A stretch of DNA of 64,000 nt from Misgurnus anguillicaudatus (lineage: Eukaryota; Chordata; Actinopteri; Cypriniformes; Cobitidae), in contig NC_073358.2 in NCBI RefSeq assembly GCF_027580225.2, positions 44,923,501-44,987,500 on the forward strand, written 5' to 3'. Of this stretch, positions 53,438 through 64,000 are shown in pieces. Positions within the stretch are counted from its first letter, which is position 1; every line of letters begins with the position of its first letter. The notes below the pieces were generated by a model, which was not told where the DNA came from, made no database searches, and worked only from the letters and a program-made list of their open reading frames with translations. Both the position numbers and the translations under genes were made by a program.

Positions 53438-53795
53438 TGTGACCCTGACCACAAAACCAGTCTTAAGTAGCACGGGTATATTTGTAGCAATAGCCAAAAT
53501 ACACTGTATGGGTCAAAATCATTGATTTTTCTTTTATGCTGAAAATCATTATGTAAAGATCATGTTTCATGAAGGTATTTTGTAATTTTCCTGCCTTAAA
53601 TATATTAAAACTTTATTTTTGTGAGTGGATGCAGTTGCTAAGGACTTCATTTGGACAGCTTTAAAGGGAATTTTCACAATATGTGGATTTTTTGCACCCT
53701 CAGATTCCAGATTTTCAAATAGTTGTATCTCGGCCAAATATTGTCCTATCCTAACTAATCACATATCAACGGAAAGCTGATTTATATGATTTTTA
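53438..53795. mobile_element. TGTGACCCTG repeat, truncated
   Basis: TGTGACCCTGACCACAAAAC, then ACTTAAG-like junction and TTGTAGCAATAGCC, later TATCTCGGCCAAATATTGTC. Provides the empty site for the nested copy at 21690. Confidence 0.7.
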
Positions 53796-54057
53796 TACCA
53801 CGGGTCTGTTGAATGCTGTATTCTGATTGGCTGAGAAATGTTCCGTGGGTATGCATTAATTTCTGATAACCGCACACCTAACTTGTCAAATGTCTTAAAA
53901 ATAGGCACCAGAGCAATGTTTGTGGTAAACGTGGTATAAGAGGAGTGATTGACTTCGGGCCTTTGAATTATTTGAAAATTATGCACACCTGCATTGCACC
54001 TTGGGTGTGCATTATTTTCTTATAATTCAATGGCCCGTCGTCAATTATTCCTTACAT
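53796..54057. mobile_element. TTATACCACGGGTCTGTTG element, copy 1
   Basis: TACCACGGGTCTGTTGAATG, TTCTGATTGGCTGAGAAATG and, at the right, TCAATGGCCCGTCGTCAATT. A second copy is at 55141-55440. Confidence 0.65.
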
Positions 54058-54159
54058 AAATGTCAGTATCAAAAAATTGTGACTGAACCTTATGATCTTA
54101 AATGATCCAATTCTTTCTTATCTTTTTATAGTCTGTTGAACCTTTTTATTTTTTTTTAC

Positions 54160-55925
54160 ATAAGCAAAGCACCATTAGTGCAACAGGGGTGTGTTTAAGC
54201 ATCGTTAGTCAACTACTGTTGCAAGTTTCGTCGTTACTGTAACTCGCTGCTCAACCAACATAGTATGATGCATAGTTGGAAAAACTAACTACCTTGTCAC
54301 TACTGTTTCCCGAAAGCATAGTAACTTCGTCATTTTAACCATGTTGGTTTAGCAACATAGTTGATGATATGCTGTAAATAACATATATTACATCGGAAGA
54401 CTTTGTAATAGTTATTTAGTTATCTGTTTTTTTCAAGATATTCCCCAGGGTCTTAAAGCTTGTATGTCTGCGCACATGCGCAGTTTTCAAAAGCAGCGCT
54501 TTAATTCTGTTTACAAACTTGAAGACGTAAATTAAACTTTTTATATATTTAGAATGATGGATATAGAATGTACTACATGTTTTTTTGCTTATTTTGTCCA
54601 AAAGCATGATCACTGTAAGTCTACATATTAAAATAACAAGGAACTATGCTTCTAACGACAAGTGAAGAGCTGTCATTCATTCCAACGTCACAACTTTGCG
54701 ATGCAGTTTGCGAATGTTCGTTTGAACTATGATTTCGGGAAACACCAAATCGTCACCAAACTTTGTCATTAACGATGTAACTTACGAGCTTTAAGACCCT
54801 GGGGGATCCCTGGGAGGAGTGACGTAAGAGGGAACTTGCGCATTAATTAAATATCTTGAAAATAAACAACAGATAACTAAATCACGATAACAAAATCAGT
54901 CTTCTGATGCAGTATATGTTATTTACAGCTATGGTTGTCACAATGATTAAAAAATAGTCTCAATGCGATTGTTTGACCTCATCATGATGATTTCAGATCA
55001 CCGCAATGATTGCACATCTCTCTAAAAACACAAGGGGGAGCTGCAGGAAATGGAAATTTTTTCAGCCACTACAGGCATGTGGTCCAGTACTAATATGATC
55101 TTAGCAGTAATTAATTAATAAAAAAAGTAATTACATTTAATTATACCACGGGTCTGTTGAATGCTGCATTCTGATTGGCTGAGAAATGTTCTATGGGTGT
55201 TGATTATTTTTCTGTAAACCGCACACCTATCTTTTCAAATGTCTTAAAAATAGACACCAGAGCAATGTTTGTGGTAACCGTGGTATAAGCGGAATAATTG
55301 ACTCCGGTCCTTTGAATTATTTGAAAATAATGCACACCTGCGGTGTAACGGCACTCCGCTTCGCGTCGTGCCGCATTACCACCTTGGTGTGCATTATTTT
55401 CTTATAATTCAATGGCCCGTCGTCAATTATTCCTTACATATGTGTTATGTGTATTAATATTTACTGCTAGGTAAACCTTGCGAAAGATTTCATTTTAATA
55501 ATCACAACAATGTGTGAAAATTATTTCATGAACAAACAAAAAAAAAAGTATGAGAATTAAATGTCAAAGCAATGAAACGGTCAATAATTGTCTTAATCAC
55601 CAAAGCACTAAAACAGGCAATTAATTGTCATAATCATCACGATTTATTAGACAATTAACCATCAGCCAAATTTCATATTTGTGACACCAGTAATCTGCCA
55701 TTAAATCGATTCAAACAGATTGATTGCTCTACCTCCCACGTGACATTACAATTATGTTAAGCCAACGTGGTTCAGGCGACGAATGTGCGACGGGGTTTCT
55801 GTGCTTTCGGGAGACAGTCGTGACGGGGTGGGTTTCTCCAACTATGCATCGTACTATGTTGGTTCAGCAGCGAGTTACGTCGTTGTTCGGGAAACGCACC
55901 CCAGAAAGGTGGTGCACTCCTAAAA
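54160..55925. mobile_element. Large composite palindrome
   Basis: Outer arms share ACCAACATAGTA.GATGCATAGTTGG (54256 onward; complement at 55840-55862) and TTTCCCGAAAGCA. Inner palindrome 54365-54935 shares GCTGTAAATAACATATA and its complement. The TTATACCACGGG element at 55141-55440 is inserted in the right half. Confidence 0.55.
55141..55440. mobile_element. TTATACCACGGGTCTGTTG element, copy 2
   Basis: Same order of motifs as 53796-54057, with an additional CGCTTCGCGTCGTGCCGCAT segment in the middle. Confidence 0.65.
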
Positions 55926-56677
55926 ATAAGGTGCTGCATTAAAGAACAGGGTTTCCCAAACTGGGGTTATAGAAATAAATCATTTTAAAACAAAACAAAT
56001 CTTAATAAAACGCTTACTAACAAGAATATATATTTTATTAGTTTAATCTGCATGTCATGAGACCATTACACAACAATACAATATATCAGAAAAGTGAGAA
56101 CTCATGCAGAGTGGAAAAATAGGGGAGAGCAGGGGCGAAAGTACCATTTTTTCAGAAAAACTTAATTTTAAAAAATAATTTTATAGACAGATATATTTTT
56201 GCTGTGGTCAATAACTCACAACTGTGGTCTATCAATACCAGGTGGAATCTAGTAAAAATGTAAAACGGCTTCAGAAAAATTGCAGGGACGAAAGTAACAC
56301 ACAGGTGGGTCAAAAGTAACACAACAAAACAAGATAGATTTTTGTGTTACACATGTTTTTATTAAATATACACGACTATGACCTCGTTATTTATCTTTGG
56401 AAAAAATAATGAAATTACATTTTCATTTTAAATTTCAGTTTTATCAATAGCAACCAACAGTGCAAACTTAAATTGTTGAGAATAAAAAATTAACAGTTTG
56501 AACACTATGAAAATGAAATGAAATCAAATTAGAATAATATCAATTTTCAACATACAACAGTATTAGCAGTGGGACAAAAGTAACAAGTGTTACTTTCGAC
56601 CCGACAGGATCTCCTCACATTTAAACCCGATTTACTTTAATTTGGAAAAACTCTGAGAAGTTAAACTTCAGGATGTG

Positions 56678-57411
56678 TAAAGGGGATCGCACACCGGCCG
56701 CGCAGCTCAGCGCCGCGCAGCTCAGCGCCGTTCTAAAAAAATGTAACACATTGTTTTCTATGAGTGTACGCACACCGGCGCCGCCAGGTGGCGCCTGTCC
56801 GCGCCGCCCAGCTGTGACTCAGGAAGTTGTTCTAACGGCGCATTCACACGGGGCGTAAGCGTTAACGCTTAACGGAAGGCTTGTCTGAAGCGTGGCCAAC
56901 AGCCAATCACAGTGGCCGCTACACATGCTCCGTTCTTCCATAAACGTAATTGGCTGGCTCTGTCTAGGTAATTTGCATAAGGCGATCTGATTGGCTGACG
57001 CACGCGTTGCCGCTTGAAATGTTGAGAAATGTTCAACTTCTGCCGTGAGCAACGGCACTGACGCAGCGCCGACGGATCCACAATTCAGTTCGGCAACGCA
57101 TGACGTCACCCATTAAAAGTGAATGGGAAGCGTTAACGCTGACGCCCCGTGTGAATGCGCCGTAATCCCTGTCGCGCCACAGAGCGCCACTCACATAGTT
57201 TAACATTAAATAACATCATATTTTCCCACATCATTAATGATTAACATTGGCTGCTAATGTATATTTTACATTTTGAATTAGACGCTATCTGACGAACCTC
57301 GCGCTATTTAAAGTGCACTTCCGGTTTACAATACCTCCGAGTTCTCCTAGGCGCGACGCGATGCGGCGCTGCGCGGCGCTGAGCTGCGCGGCCGGTGTGC
57401 GATCCCCTTTA
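56678..57411. mobile_element. CpG-rich palindrome, TAAAGGGGATCGCACACCGG ends
   Basis: Left AAAGGGGATCGCACACCGGC, right complement GCCGGTGTGCGATCCCCTTT; CGCGCAGCTCAGCGCCGCGC in both arms. Much richer in CG than its surroundings, like a small CpG island. Confidence 0.75.
56836..57162. mobile_element. 327-bp PIF/Harbinger-like MITE, 3-bp TAA TSD
   Basis: Ends CGGCGCATTCACACGGGGCG and complement; TAA at 56833-56835 and 57163-57165, the target typical of PIF/Harbinger. Contains GCGTTAACGC in both arms. The minus frames 56819-57109 are arm artefacts. Confidence 0.72.
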
Positions 57412-57862
57412 GAGCACTAAATAACCTGTAGATTGATCAGTATACTTTAACACATGAAACGAAAAACACAACGTGTTATAAGAAAAAAATGACCACTTGA
57501 GGAATTTACTTATCATGTTTGAAAACAACTTTCTGGATCTACACGCGGAAAACGTTAAATAACGCAATATTTGTTAGCTCTGTCAAGGGTTGTGTGCCTA
57601 AGATGCTGTCATAGTTTGGGATGCAAATGTTATCAGGGCTCGGAGAAAATCGCTTTGTTACTTTCGTCCAGCGTTACTTTTTCCCCGGTTCTCCCCTACT
57701 TATTAATAAAAACTTTAAAACAGATGATAAATAAATAAAATCTCAGTGGGTACTTCAAGTAAATTTCAAAGGGGTTCAGCGTTCAGCTGTCAATAAGTTT
57801 GAAAACCCCTGCCATAGAAGATCCAACCAACACCTTTCTTCTTAAAAAAAAAGCTTCTTTAA

Positions 57863-58178
57863 AGCAACACCAAAGAGTTTTGGCTCTTTGCTCCCCCTAC
57901 AGGTTAGAAGCGTAATTGTCCATTACCCACTGTCATAAATACTGAGGCATAGCTGGCTCTGATTGGATTGTAGGTCTGCCGTAAAGCAAGTTTTTGTAGT
58001 ATTTACTCGGACTACAGGATCGCTACCCGACGGTTTGAAACTTCTTTAGTGCGGTTTTGGCCGATAGAGGGCTGCAGAGCGAATGTGAAAGTGCTGTTCA
58101 CCCTGTTTAGAGTGGATGAACGACTGAAACTGTTTTGGAAGCGTTATTTTAAGGTAAAAAAAACTCTTTGGTGTTGCT
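57863..58178. mobile_element. 316-bp TTAA MITE, AGCAACACCAAAGAGTTTT ends
   Basis: TTAA at 57859-57862 and 58179-58182; right end AAACTCTTTGGTGTTGCT. Confidence 0.78.
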
Positions 58179-58182
58179 TTAA

Positions 58183-59165
58183 GGTATAAAAAGGTAAAAA
58201 GAAATGGCCTTGACTGAAAGTTTTTTGTGGGGGGAATAATATAGGTCTCCTATGGCATTGGCCTTTATTAGCATATTTATTTTTAAGAATGTGTAAATGT
58301 TAAAGGTTCTTTATGAAGCCAGACTGAGTACCTGTTAATTTTAAGAGTGTATGCCGAATATTAACCTGATTCAAATTTGACAGACTGAGTTCATAGAAAT
58401 GCACTGTTCACTTTGTGCGTTTGTTCAAATGAAAATTTTTGAATAATTTTGGTTATGCTACCAGTAAGCATGTAGTATTTTGACTTCTTCTCAACACGTT
58501 TCAAATCCATTCTGCAGATGTTGTCTCAGTCTGCTTATGATGCTTGACGTGTCTTAGTACTGTAGGTAGCTGCCTATATAAACAGCAGCAGAATGCATGG
58601 CAGCTCACTTGGTTTTGTAACGGAGCTCATTTTATTTCAAAAACTTCATAGGTCTTCATGCTCCAATACCACTGACATTTTGTACAAACATCTGACTTGT
58701 TGGCCAGTTTGATAACTTAATTTAAATGACTGAATAAACTCTCAAACCATGTTCATCTCGTTTTACACTTCAAAGCAACACACTGCAAAAACATTGGCGT
58801 AGGGGAAGCTGGCTCTCGATCAGTGTACAAGGGCAAACGTCCACTAAAAACCTATCCGTGTACTGTTTGCAGCTAGCCGCAGATCCCCGCGCGACGCCCG
58901 AGCTAGAGTAACTTTTCCTTCGGAAAACAAACACGTGGAAGGGAATTCGAAACAGGACGTACGGTACGTAAGTCCTCTGCCCTGATGACTCCGTGTGATA
59001 GATGGCAGTCAGAACTGTATGTGTGGCCGCTGCTCACCCCAATTAAAATAATCTGGACCGCTCGACGTGAAGTGTGTGTTTCCATCATGTGTATATCACT
59101 TAGAAGTTTCTAACTTGCAGATGTTCAACGTGTACTTTGCCAAACATTGCTACAGCTGTTAAAGT
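58183..59165 (+). other. Flanking DNA, no gene seen
   Basis: Contains TATATAAACAGCAGCAGAAT near 58575 and a GC-richer repeat-poor patch at 58860-59060. No exon could be supported. Confidence 0.35.
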
Positions 59166-59169
59166 TACA

Positions 59170-59440
59170 TTAGGAAAGCATAACCATCCCTGCCGCTCGA
59201 CAACACCAAAGTCATGGGTTTAATCCCCACACAAAATGATGTTGGGACAGGGTTTAGATTAATCCAGGACTAGGCCTTAGTTATATTAAGACACTAAGTA
59301 GTTTTTACAATTATACTATACAAAAAACAATACTGGTGTGCATCTTGAGAACAAAACAATGGCACTAATATGATAATGTAAAGCTTGGATGCTTCGAGTT
59401 GCTTAAGCGTCTGCTAAGTGAATAAATGTGAATGTTAAAC
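59170..59440 (+). repeat. tRNA-derived SINE split by another repeat
   Basis: B-box-like GTCATGGGTTTAATCCCC at 59211-59228, tail AAGCGTCTGCTAAGTGAATA at 59405-59424. Between them TAATCCAGGACTAGGCCTTA marks an insertion of the GGGGTGGTTTCC family. Confidence 0.5.
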
Positions 59441-60055
59441 AAAGGCTGTGGATCTCTACATCATGATGGTCTTTACAAATAAAGATAAAAAGTGTTTAGT
59501 GCCAATTTCATATCTTTTAATGTCCTGGGAGGAGATGCAGGACTTATTGAGGGTTGGCCATAGTTCTTTGTGAAGGCAGTCTACGGCATGTGCTGGCGTT
59601 TATTTAGCCTAATTACTGAAGTCAAATGCAGGTAAATCTCTTTGATTTGTTCTGACCTGTTTACCTTCAAAGGAAAATTTCTAATTACATTCCCATTAAA
59701 CGCTGTTAAACCGTGGGATCAAGCGCAGATCTTTGGCTGGTGAAGTTGGGCTTATGGTTTGCCTGTCACTTCTGTACAGGTCTGATCATCTGAGTCGTGT
59801 CAGTTTTTCTCGTAGTCTCATCTTCACAGCCAGCAGATGTCCAGCCAACTCGACAAAGCTGGAAATTTGAGATTCCCAGACTTAGCCCGGTTTGGAGTTG
59901 AGTGATGTAATCCTTGATGTATAAAGACAAACGGAATCCTGGAAATTTAAATGCTGTGAGGTTTTCAGAATTTTAGCTCAAACAATTTGGCCAAAAAATT
60001 TTAATTTCACAATAACCGTATAATTTATAATAAATTTCAAGAAACAAATGTGCAA
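59441..60055 (+). other. Repeat-poor stretch, candidate conserved noncoding DNA
   Basis: About 500 bp free of repeat ends or frames, with homeodomain-like CTAATTAC cores (59610, 59680). No exon seen. Conservation cannot be judged here. Confidence 0.3.
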
Positions 60056-60059
60056 GTAA

Positions 60060-60322
60060 ACAGCCTGATCTCACGTAAATTTTGCATATTTTACAAGTTG
60101 GCTAAATTGTGTGAAATGAATACAATGTTAATCGTGCAAGAATGTAGGCTACGATTATTGTTAAAAAAAATACAATAACGAAAACCCCATGACCCCAACA
60201 TCACAGAGGCAAAGGGAAATAGTACAAAATGTACGAATGTGGTTGTACAAAATAATATGAATTAGCCACCTCATAAAATATGTATAAATTGCCACGATAT
60301 AGCGTTGGCCTATCTATTTACT
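60060..60322. repeat. GCCTGATCTCACGTAAA repeat, left part
   Basis: AGCCTGATCTCACGTAAATT at the left; the mirrored end GTGTGACTGGGCTGCG is at 61726-61741, so 60326-61199 lies inside it. Confidence 0.4.
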
Positions 60323-60325
60323 TAA

Positions 60326-61199
60326 AGGGACAGTTCACCCAAAATGTGTGAATGTATGAATATTAAATGTTACATGGTGTTGTGTTAAAGCTCACATAAC
60401 ACAAGCTGTTTCTGCATTTCTGATGTTAATCTGAAGTACCTATAGAATAGTATGACATCCTTTATATCTCCGAAGAGAATTTAGTTTAATCAAATTTATA
60501 AAAGAAAGATTAGCTTTAGCAAATCTTTCCGATAACGTACGAAAAAAGTTACTAAGGAGGAGTTACTACCGCGGGAGGAGCGAGTACAAGTCATCCGACC
60601 CTATACAACACTGTTTAACTTATGATTCACTACATGTTTGTGTCATTTATATAATATGCACACGTCTATTTCCAACATAAGACAGAAGTCTTACTTACCG
60701 CATGCAATTCATGACCCGGTGGAGACTTTTCTATGAAATCCTGCAGATCAAACACACACGCAAAACACCTCTGCTACCCCGGATAATAAACTATATCCAT
60801 TGTTTTCATAAGGCTGACTTTCTTAGGGTTAGGGTTACATCCTTACATCCAAAAACGCACTTCTTCATTCATACCATTGTTGAGTTTTGAAATTAAACAA
60901 AGCTGTCGCGTGATATGATGTTTGCAAGTTCTAGCGTCTCCCGCTGATTGAGGGGTAGGCGGGTTTTCCGGGGGAAGAGCCCATAAAAAGAAGTGATACG
61001 TAAAGAAACCCCTGAAACATGAGCTGAACCCGTAATCTTTCTGAAACTTGTAGGAACCCTGGCAAAGTGCATCCGGCACAGAAATATTCTGTAACACGCC
61101 CAACTACTTTTTTGACACTTTGTCTATGTTTAGCATGATGAAACAACTCTATAACTGTGTTAATAAGTCAGAAGCTTGAAATACCATTGAAACACCCCT
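60326..61199. mobile_element. 874-bp TTAA element, AGGGACAGTTCACCC end
   Basis: TTAA at 60322-60325 and 61200-61203; right end GAAACACCCCT. Contains a short TTAGGGTTAGGGTTA string at 60823. Internal frames are unrecognised. Confidence 0.6.
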
Positions 61200-61799
61200 T
61201 TAACATTTTAATTGCTAAACTAACACAACTTCTTACATAATACACGATAACCCAGATGCTGCAAAAAATTTTGACATGTACAGTTTAATATTACACAAAA
61301 ATTAAATATAAATATGTCCTTTAATGACACATAATTTTTTACAAATGATTAAACCAAATAGTGTGTTCATGACATTTGAACGTCTTGTCTTAAAACTGAA
61401 AGTAAACGGGTTTTCCCCACAGAAGGTCTGCATTTGTAAAAAATTTTGTTTTCTGATTTATTTTTTTACATTTTTAAATTTTAAAACATTGTCTCCTGGC
61501 GTTAGGGTTAGAGTTGGGTTTGAGTAAGGATGTAATTTTATGAAAATTTTTACCCTAAATCGAAGCAAAAATGGTAAGAAATTAGGACAAAACAGGTTAG
61601 TAACCAATACGTGACAATGACACATAAACAGAAATTTGTGATACGATCACGAAAAACCGCTGAAATTCGTGACAGTATCATGAAACATAATCAAAAAATT
61701 ACGTGACTATAGGTATGTAATTTAGTGTGACTGGGCTGCGTAAAATATATACATATTGCCATGAGATTGTGTTAACTGTCATCTTTACCGGTTAAAATC

Positions 61800-62105
61800 A
61801 CTTGCATAGAGTATAAAGGCCAAGTATGGTTCATTTTTTATGCGTACGCAAGGGTTTACGTGCAATGCACATGACGCAATTTTATCATAAGAATCATTTT
61901 GTTATCCACGCACCACCAGATTTTTGAAACCCCATGTACATTGTACGCGTATCGTGTATGCGCCTACAGGAGAAAACAGTATATAGTCTAGGAGATGCAT
62001 TGCATTTTGTCGCAGTGCGCATGTGTTGAACGTCTGTGTACACGTACGAGTCAAATAAACTATACTTTGCAAGGCTGTGCATTTGACCTTGCGGGTATGT
62101 TCACG
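61800..62105. mobile_element. CAAGTATGGTTCATTTTTTA palindromic repeat
   Basis: Left GCCAAGTATGGTTCAT, right AAATAAACTATACTTTGCAA; CGTACGCAAG and GTACACGTACG stems inside. Confidence 0.5.
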
Positions 62106-62123
62106 TACACTTAAAAAACGGAC

Positions 62124-63172
62124 TATCGTATTTTTCGGTCTATAAGCTGTGTTTTTTTTTCATAACTTGGCTGGTGCTACGTCTTATAGTCAGGGGCGCC
62201 TTGTAAGTCAGTATGAATTAATTTTGACATTTATGAGGCAAGAGACAAAATTACTGTCTACAGCCGTGAGAGTTCGCTATATGCTGCTTCTGTATTTATG
62301 TAATTCAATGGATTCAGTAATGTGGAATGACGAGTATGCAAACTTCACGCTAGTTGGCTTTTTGTGTTAATTTAGCCTATTCTACCTTCCAGGTAAGTTC
62401 TGTATGCTATGGTTTATCATTTAAATAACTGATAATATTACGTTAACGTACAGACATCTACTCAGCCTGCTGTCGTGTCTGCTATTGTTTAGTTGAATAA
62501 CTTGCCTTTCCAGATTAAATGTCTGTTCTTCGGCTTGGATTTTGTGAAATCATTTTCTAAATAAACGCGACGTATAGTCCACTGCAACTTATATACAGTG
62601 TTGCGAAAAGTTACTTTTAAAAGTAATGCATTACAATATTAAGCTACTTCTCAAAAAAAAGTAACTAGTTGCGTTACTTAGTTACTTTTCATGGAAAGTA
62701 ATGCTTACGTTACTTTTAAGTTACTTTTGCGTTACTTTTTCTCACTTGGCTGAGGCTTGATCTCTTTTAGGCCTTGCAGGTGTTTTTTATGATCGTAAAA
62801 ATTTCAAGCTCTGGCCTGCCGTGTCCGTTTCAGAATCAAAGTGTTCCCGCTTAGGCGCACAGACTGCGTAATTTTACGTTAATATGTTCAGTTTAATTCA
62901 GTACATTATTTTATTTTAAATTGAATTAATTAAACTGAAAAGTAACTCGCATTACTTTTTTAAAAAAGTAACTCAAATATTAATGTTTACATTTATAAAA
63001 TAATGCGTTACTTTACTCGTTACTTCAAAAAAGTAATATTTTTACGTAATGCGCGTTACTTGTAATGCATTACCCCAACACTGCTTATATATGTTATTTT
63101 GTCTTAATGACGCATTTTTGAATGATGCGGCTTATACTCCGGTGCGGCTTATAGTCCGGAAAGTACGGTATA
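62124..63172. mobile_element. TCGTATTTTTCGGTCTATAAG element carrying a hAT
   Basis: Left TATCGTATTTTTCGGTCTAT, right GCGGCTTATAGTCCGGAAAG followed by TACGGTATA. Common vertebrate-type repeat with TATAAG/CTTATA near each end. Confidence 0.65.
62596..63083. mobile_element. 488-bp hAT-type MITE with perfect 8-bp TSD
   Basis: Ends CAGTGTTG / CAACACTG; CTTATATA at 62588-62595 and 63084-63091. Interior is a run of GTAACGC/AGTTACTTTT motifs, the familiar fish repeat of that type. Confidence 0.88.
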
Positions 63173-63189
63173 CTCCGGGCTTAAGAGGT

Positions 63190-64000
63190 AAAAATAACTG
63201 CTTGGTATTCCTACATAACAAAATATGGAGACAAAAACAAAAAAGACAAAAAAGAATTTGTTTTCACCAGAACTAACTCATCTTAAAGATTGTTGACATC
63301 ATCACTAAGCTTATCTCACTGACACACTCTGAATCTCCATCCTCACCAGAACTTCCCAGAACATCAGGCTTGATCTTTCATCATCTCCTTAGTCACTTCT
63401 GTTTTTAACGTCCAGCGTCATTCTGCGGAGGCCACAGGAAAAGCCTTTGCCTCACTTTACTACACCGCAGAAGGCGGGAAACAGTAAAAAAAACACGCTC
63501 ACTCCCCCTGTGCAGATGTGTTCCCCGGTTCCCTTACAACGGAAACCATTAGAGCGCCCATCAATCTGCCACCATTTTGAGGTAACGCTCCAAGAATAGG
63601 AATTCAGAAGCAATACGGCAGCTGCAAAGACAAACAGTACCAGCTCACCACCACCACCGGTTGTGATAATATGGAAACTTGTACGTCTATAAAAAGAAAG
63701 GGATAGGGTTAAGAAAGCTTTTTGTGAATTCCCCCCAGAATGTTAAACTCTGTTGTGTATTGTGGCATGTGTTATATCATTTTAATGGTATTTTGAATCT
63801 TGAATTGATTCCCGAGGGCGGTACATTTGCATACCTTCTGTAAATACCTTAAAGGTCGAAGGTGCATATAGTTGTTTGTTTAATTCCCTCTGCCGGATTT
63901 ATAGTTTCAGGGCATGCAAATGCTCGCTTCTTTTATCTTTCTTTCCTTCCCTCATTTCTCGTTGCTATCCAAGCATGAAGACAGCATGCAATCTCTGGTC
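63190..64000 (+). other. Repeat-poor 3' end of window
   Basis: No repeat ends, no supported exon. Contains an octamer-like ATGCAAAT (63915-63922). Candidate regulatory or conserved DNA downstream of susd2. Confidence 0.35.

Larger units (their letters stand above)
56120..57698. mobile_element. TAGGGGAGA-ended element, outer layer of a nest
   Basis: TA-GGGGAGA at the left and TCTCCCC-TA at the right, so a TA target is possible. Interior repeats AAAAGTAACA and GTTACTTTCG. Holds the CpG-rich inner elements. Confidence 0.6.

Noticed and set aside
56819..57109. Minus-strand frames of 70-96 codons in the CpG-rich block
   Set aside because: They lie inside palindromic MITE arms, overlap one another in different frames and have no homology.
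58560..58620. TATATAA box as the promoter of a downstream gene
   Set aside because: No exon or start region follows on either strand; a single TATA-like string in AT-rich DNA is not evidence.
60823..60837. TTAGGGTTAGGGTTA telomere-like string
   Set aside because: Only about two and a half units, inside a TTAA element; not a telomere or clear interstitial telomeric array.

Overview
This is vertebrate nuclear DNA from a ray-finned fish, most likely a cypriniform. It is AT-rich, has large GT-AG introns, and is packed with palindromic DNA-transposon derivatives (TTAA-flanked MITEs, hAT, Tc1/mariner), tRNA-derived SINE pieces and minisatellites of the kinds seen in carp- and zebrafish-type genomes. 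Species cannot be fixed from the window, and assignment of repeats to cypriniforms rests on recall of similar repeats, not a search.

One cellular protein-coding gene is recognisable: susd2 (sushi domain containing 2), plus strand. Thirteen coding exons (5823-5971, 7165-7332, 7915-8086, 10679-10880, 11115-11200, 12083-12351, 13048-13191, 15210-15368, 15746-15994, 19852-20130, 23132-23308, 44228-44324, 53023-53077) join in frame to about 735 residues plus a stop. They carry the AMOP region, a von Willebrand factor D domain starting with the GDPH self-cleavage motif, one sushi/CCP module, a single transmembrane helix and a short basic tail. The first exons (signal peptide, somatomedin-B domain) are not visible and should lie upstream of base 1.

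Nearly everything else is intronic or flanking repeat. Left part (1-15 kb): nested MITEs, including a three-deep set at 1227-2947, a full-length but broken Tc1/mariner element (4078-5260), and large palindromes at 9745-10526 and 13212-15143. Intron after exon 9: a 3.5 kb 16-bp minisatellite (16.0-19.55 kb) with a 951-bp tandem duplication inside. The 20.9 kb intron after exon 11: a 3.8 kb 41-bp minisatellite (24.94-28.75 kb) with several higher-order duplications, ended by a deleted Tc1-type element that keeps an open 152-codon transposase fragment; then a nested hAT (30950-32531), a THAP-domain remnant (33.8 kb), a dead Tc1 transposase split by insertions (36.7-38.3 kb), and a hAT derivative with an open BED-finger ORF (37389-38092). 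The 8.7 kb intron after exon 12 and the 3' flank (53.1-64 kb) hold more hAT and TTAA elements, among them a CpG-rich four-layer nest at 56.1-57.7 kb.

Eight hAT-type elements show 8-bp target duplications (seven perfect, one with a single mismatch) and about eighteen elements sit at TTAA, so the order of many insertions can be read directly from the sequence. A few repeat-poor islands (about 41.0, 42.7-43.1, 46.1-46.5, 58.9, 59.5-59.9 and 63.3-64.0 kb) are the only candidates for conserved regulatory DNA. I found no bacterial-type system, CRISPR array, rRNA gene or functional tRNA gene.
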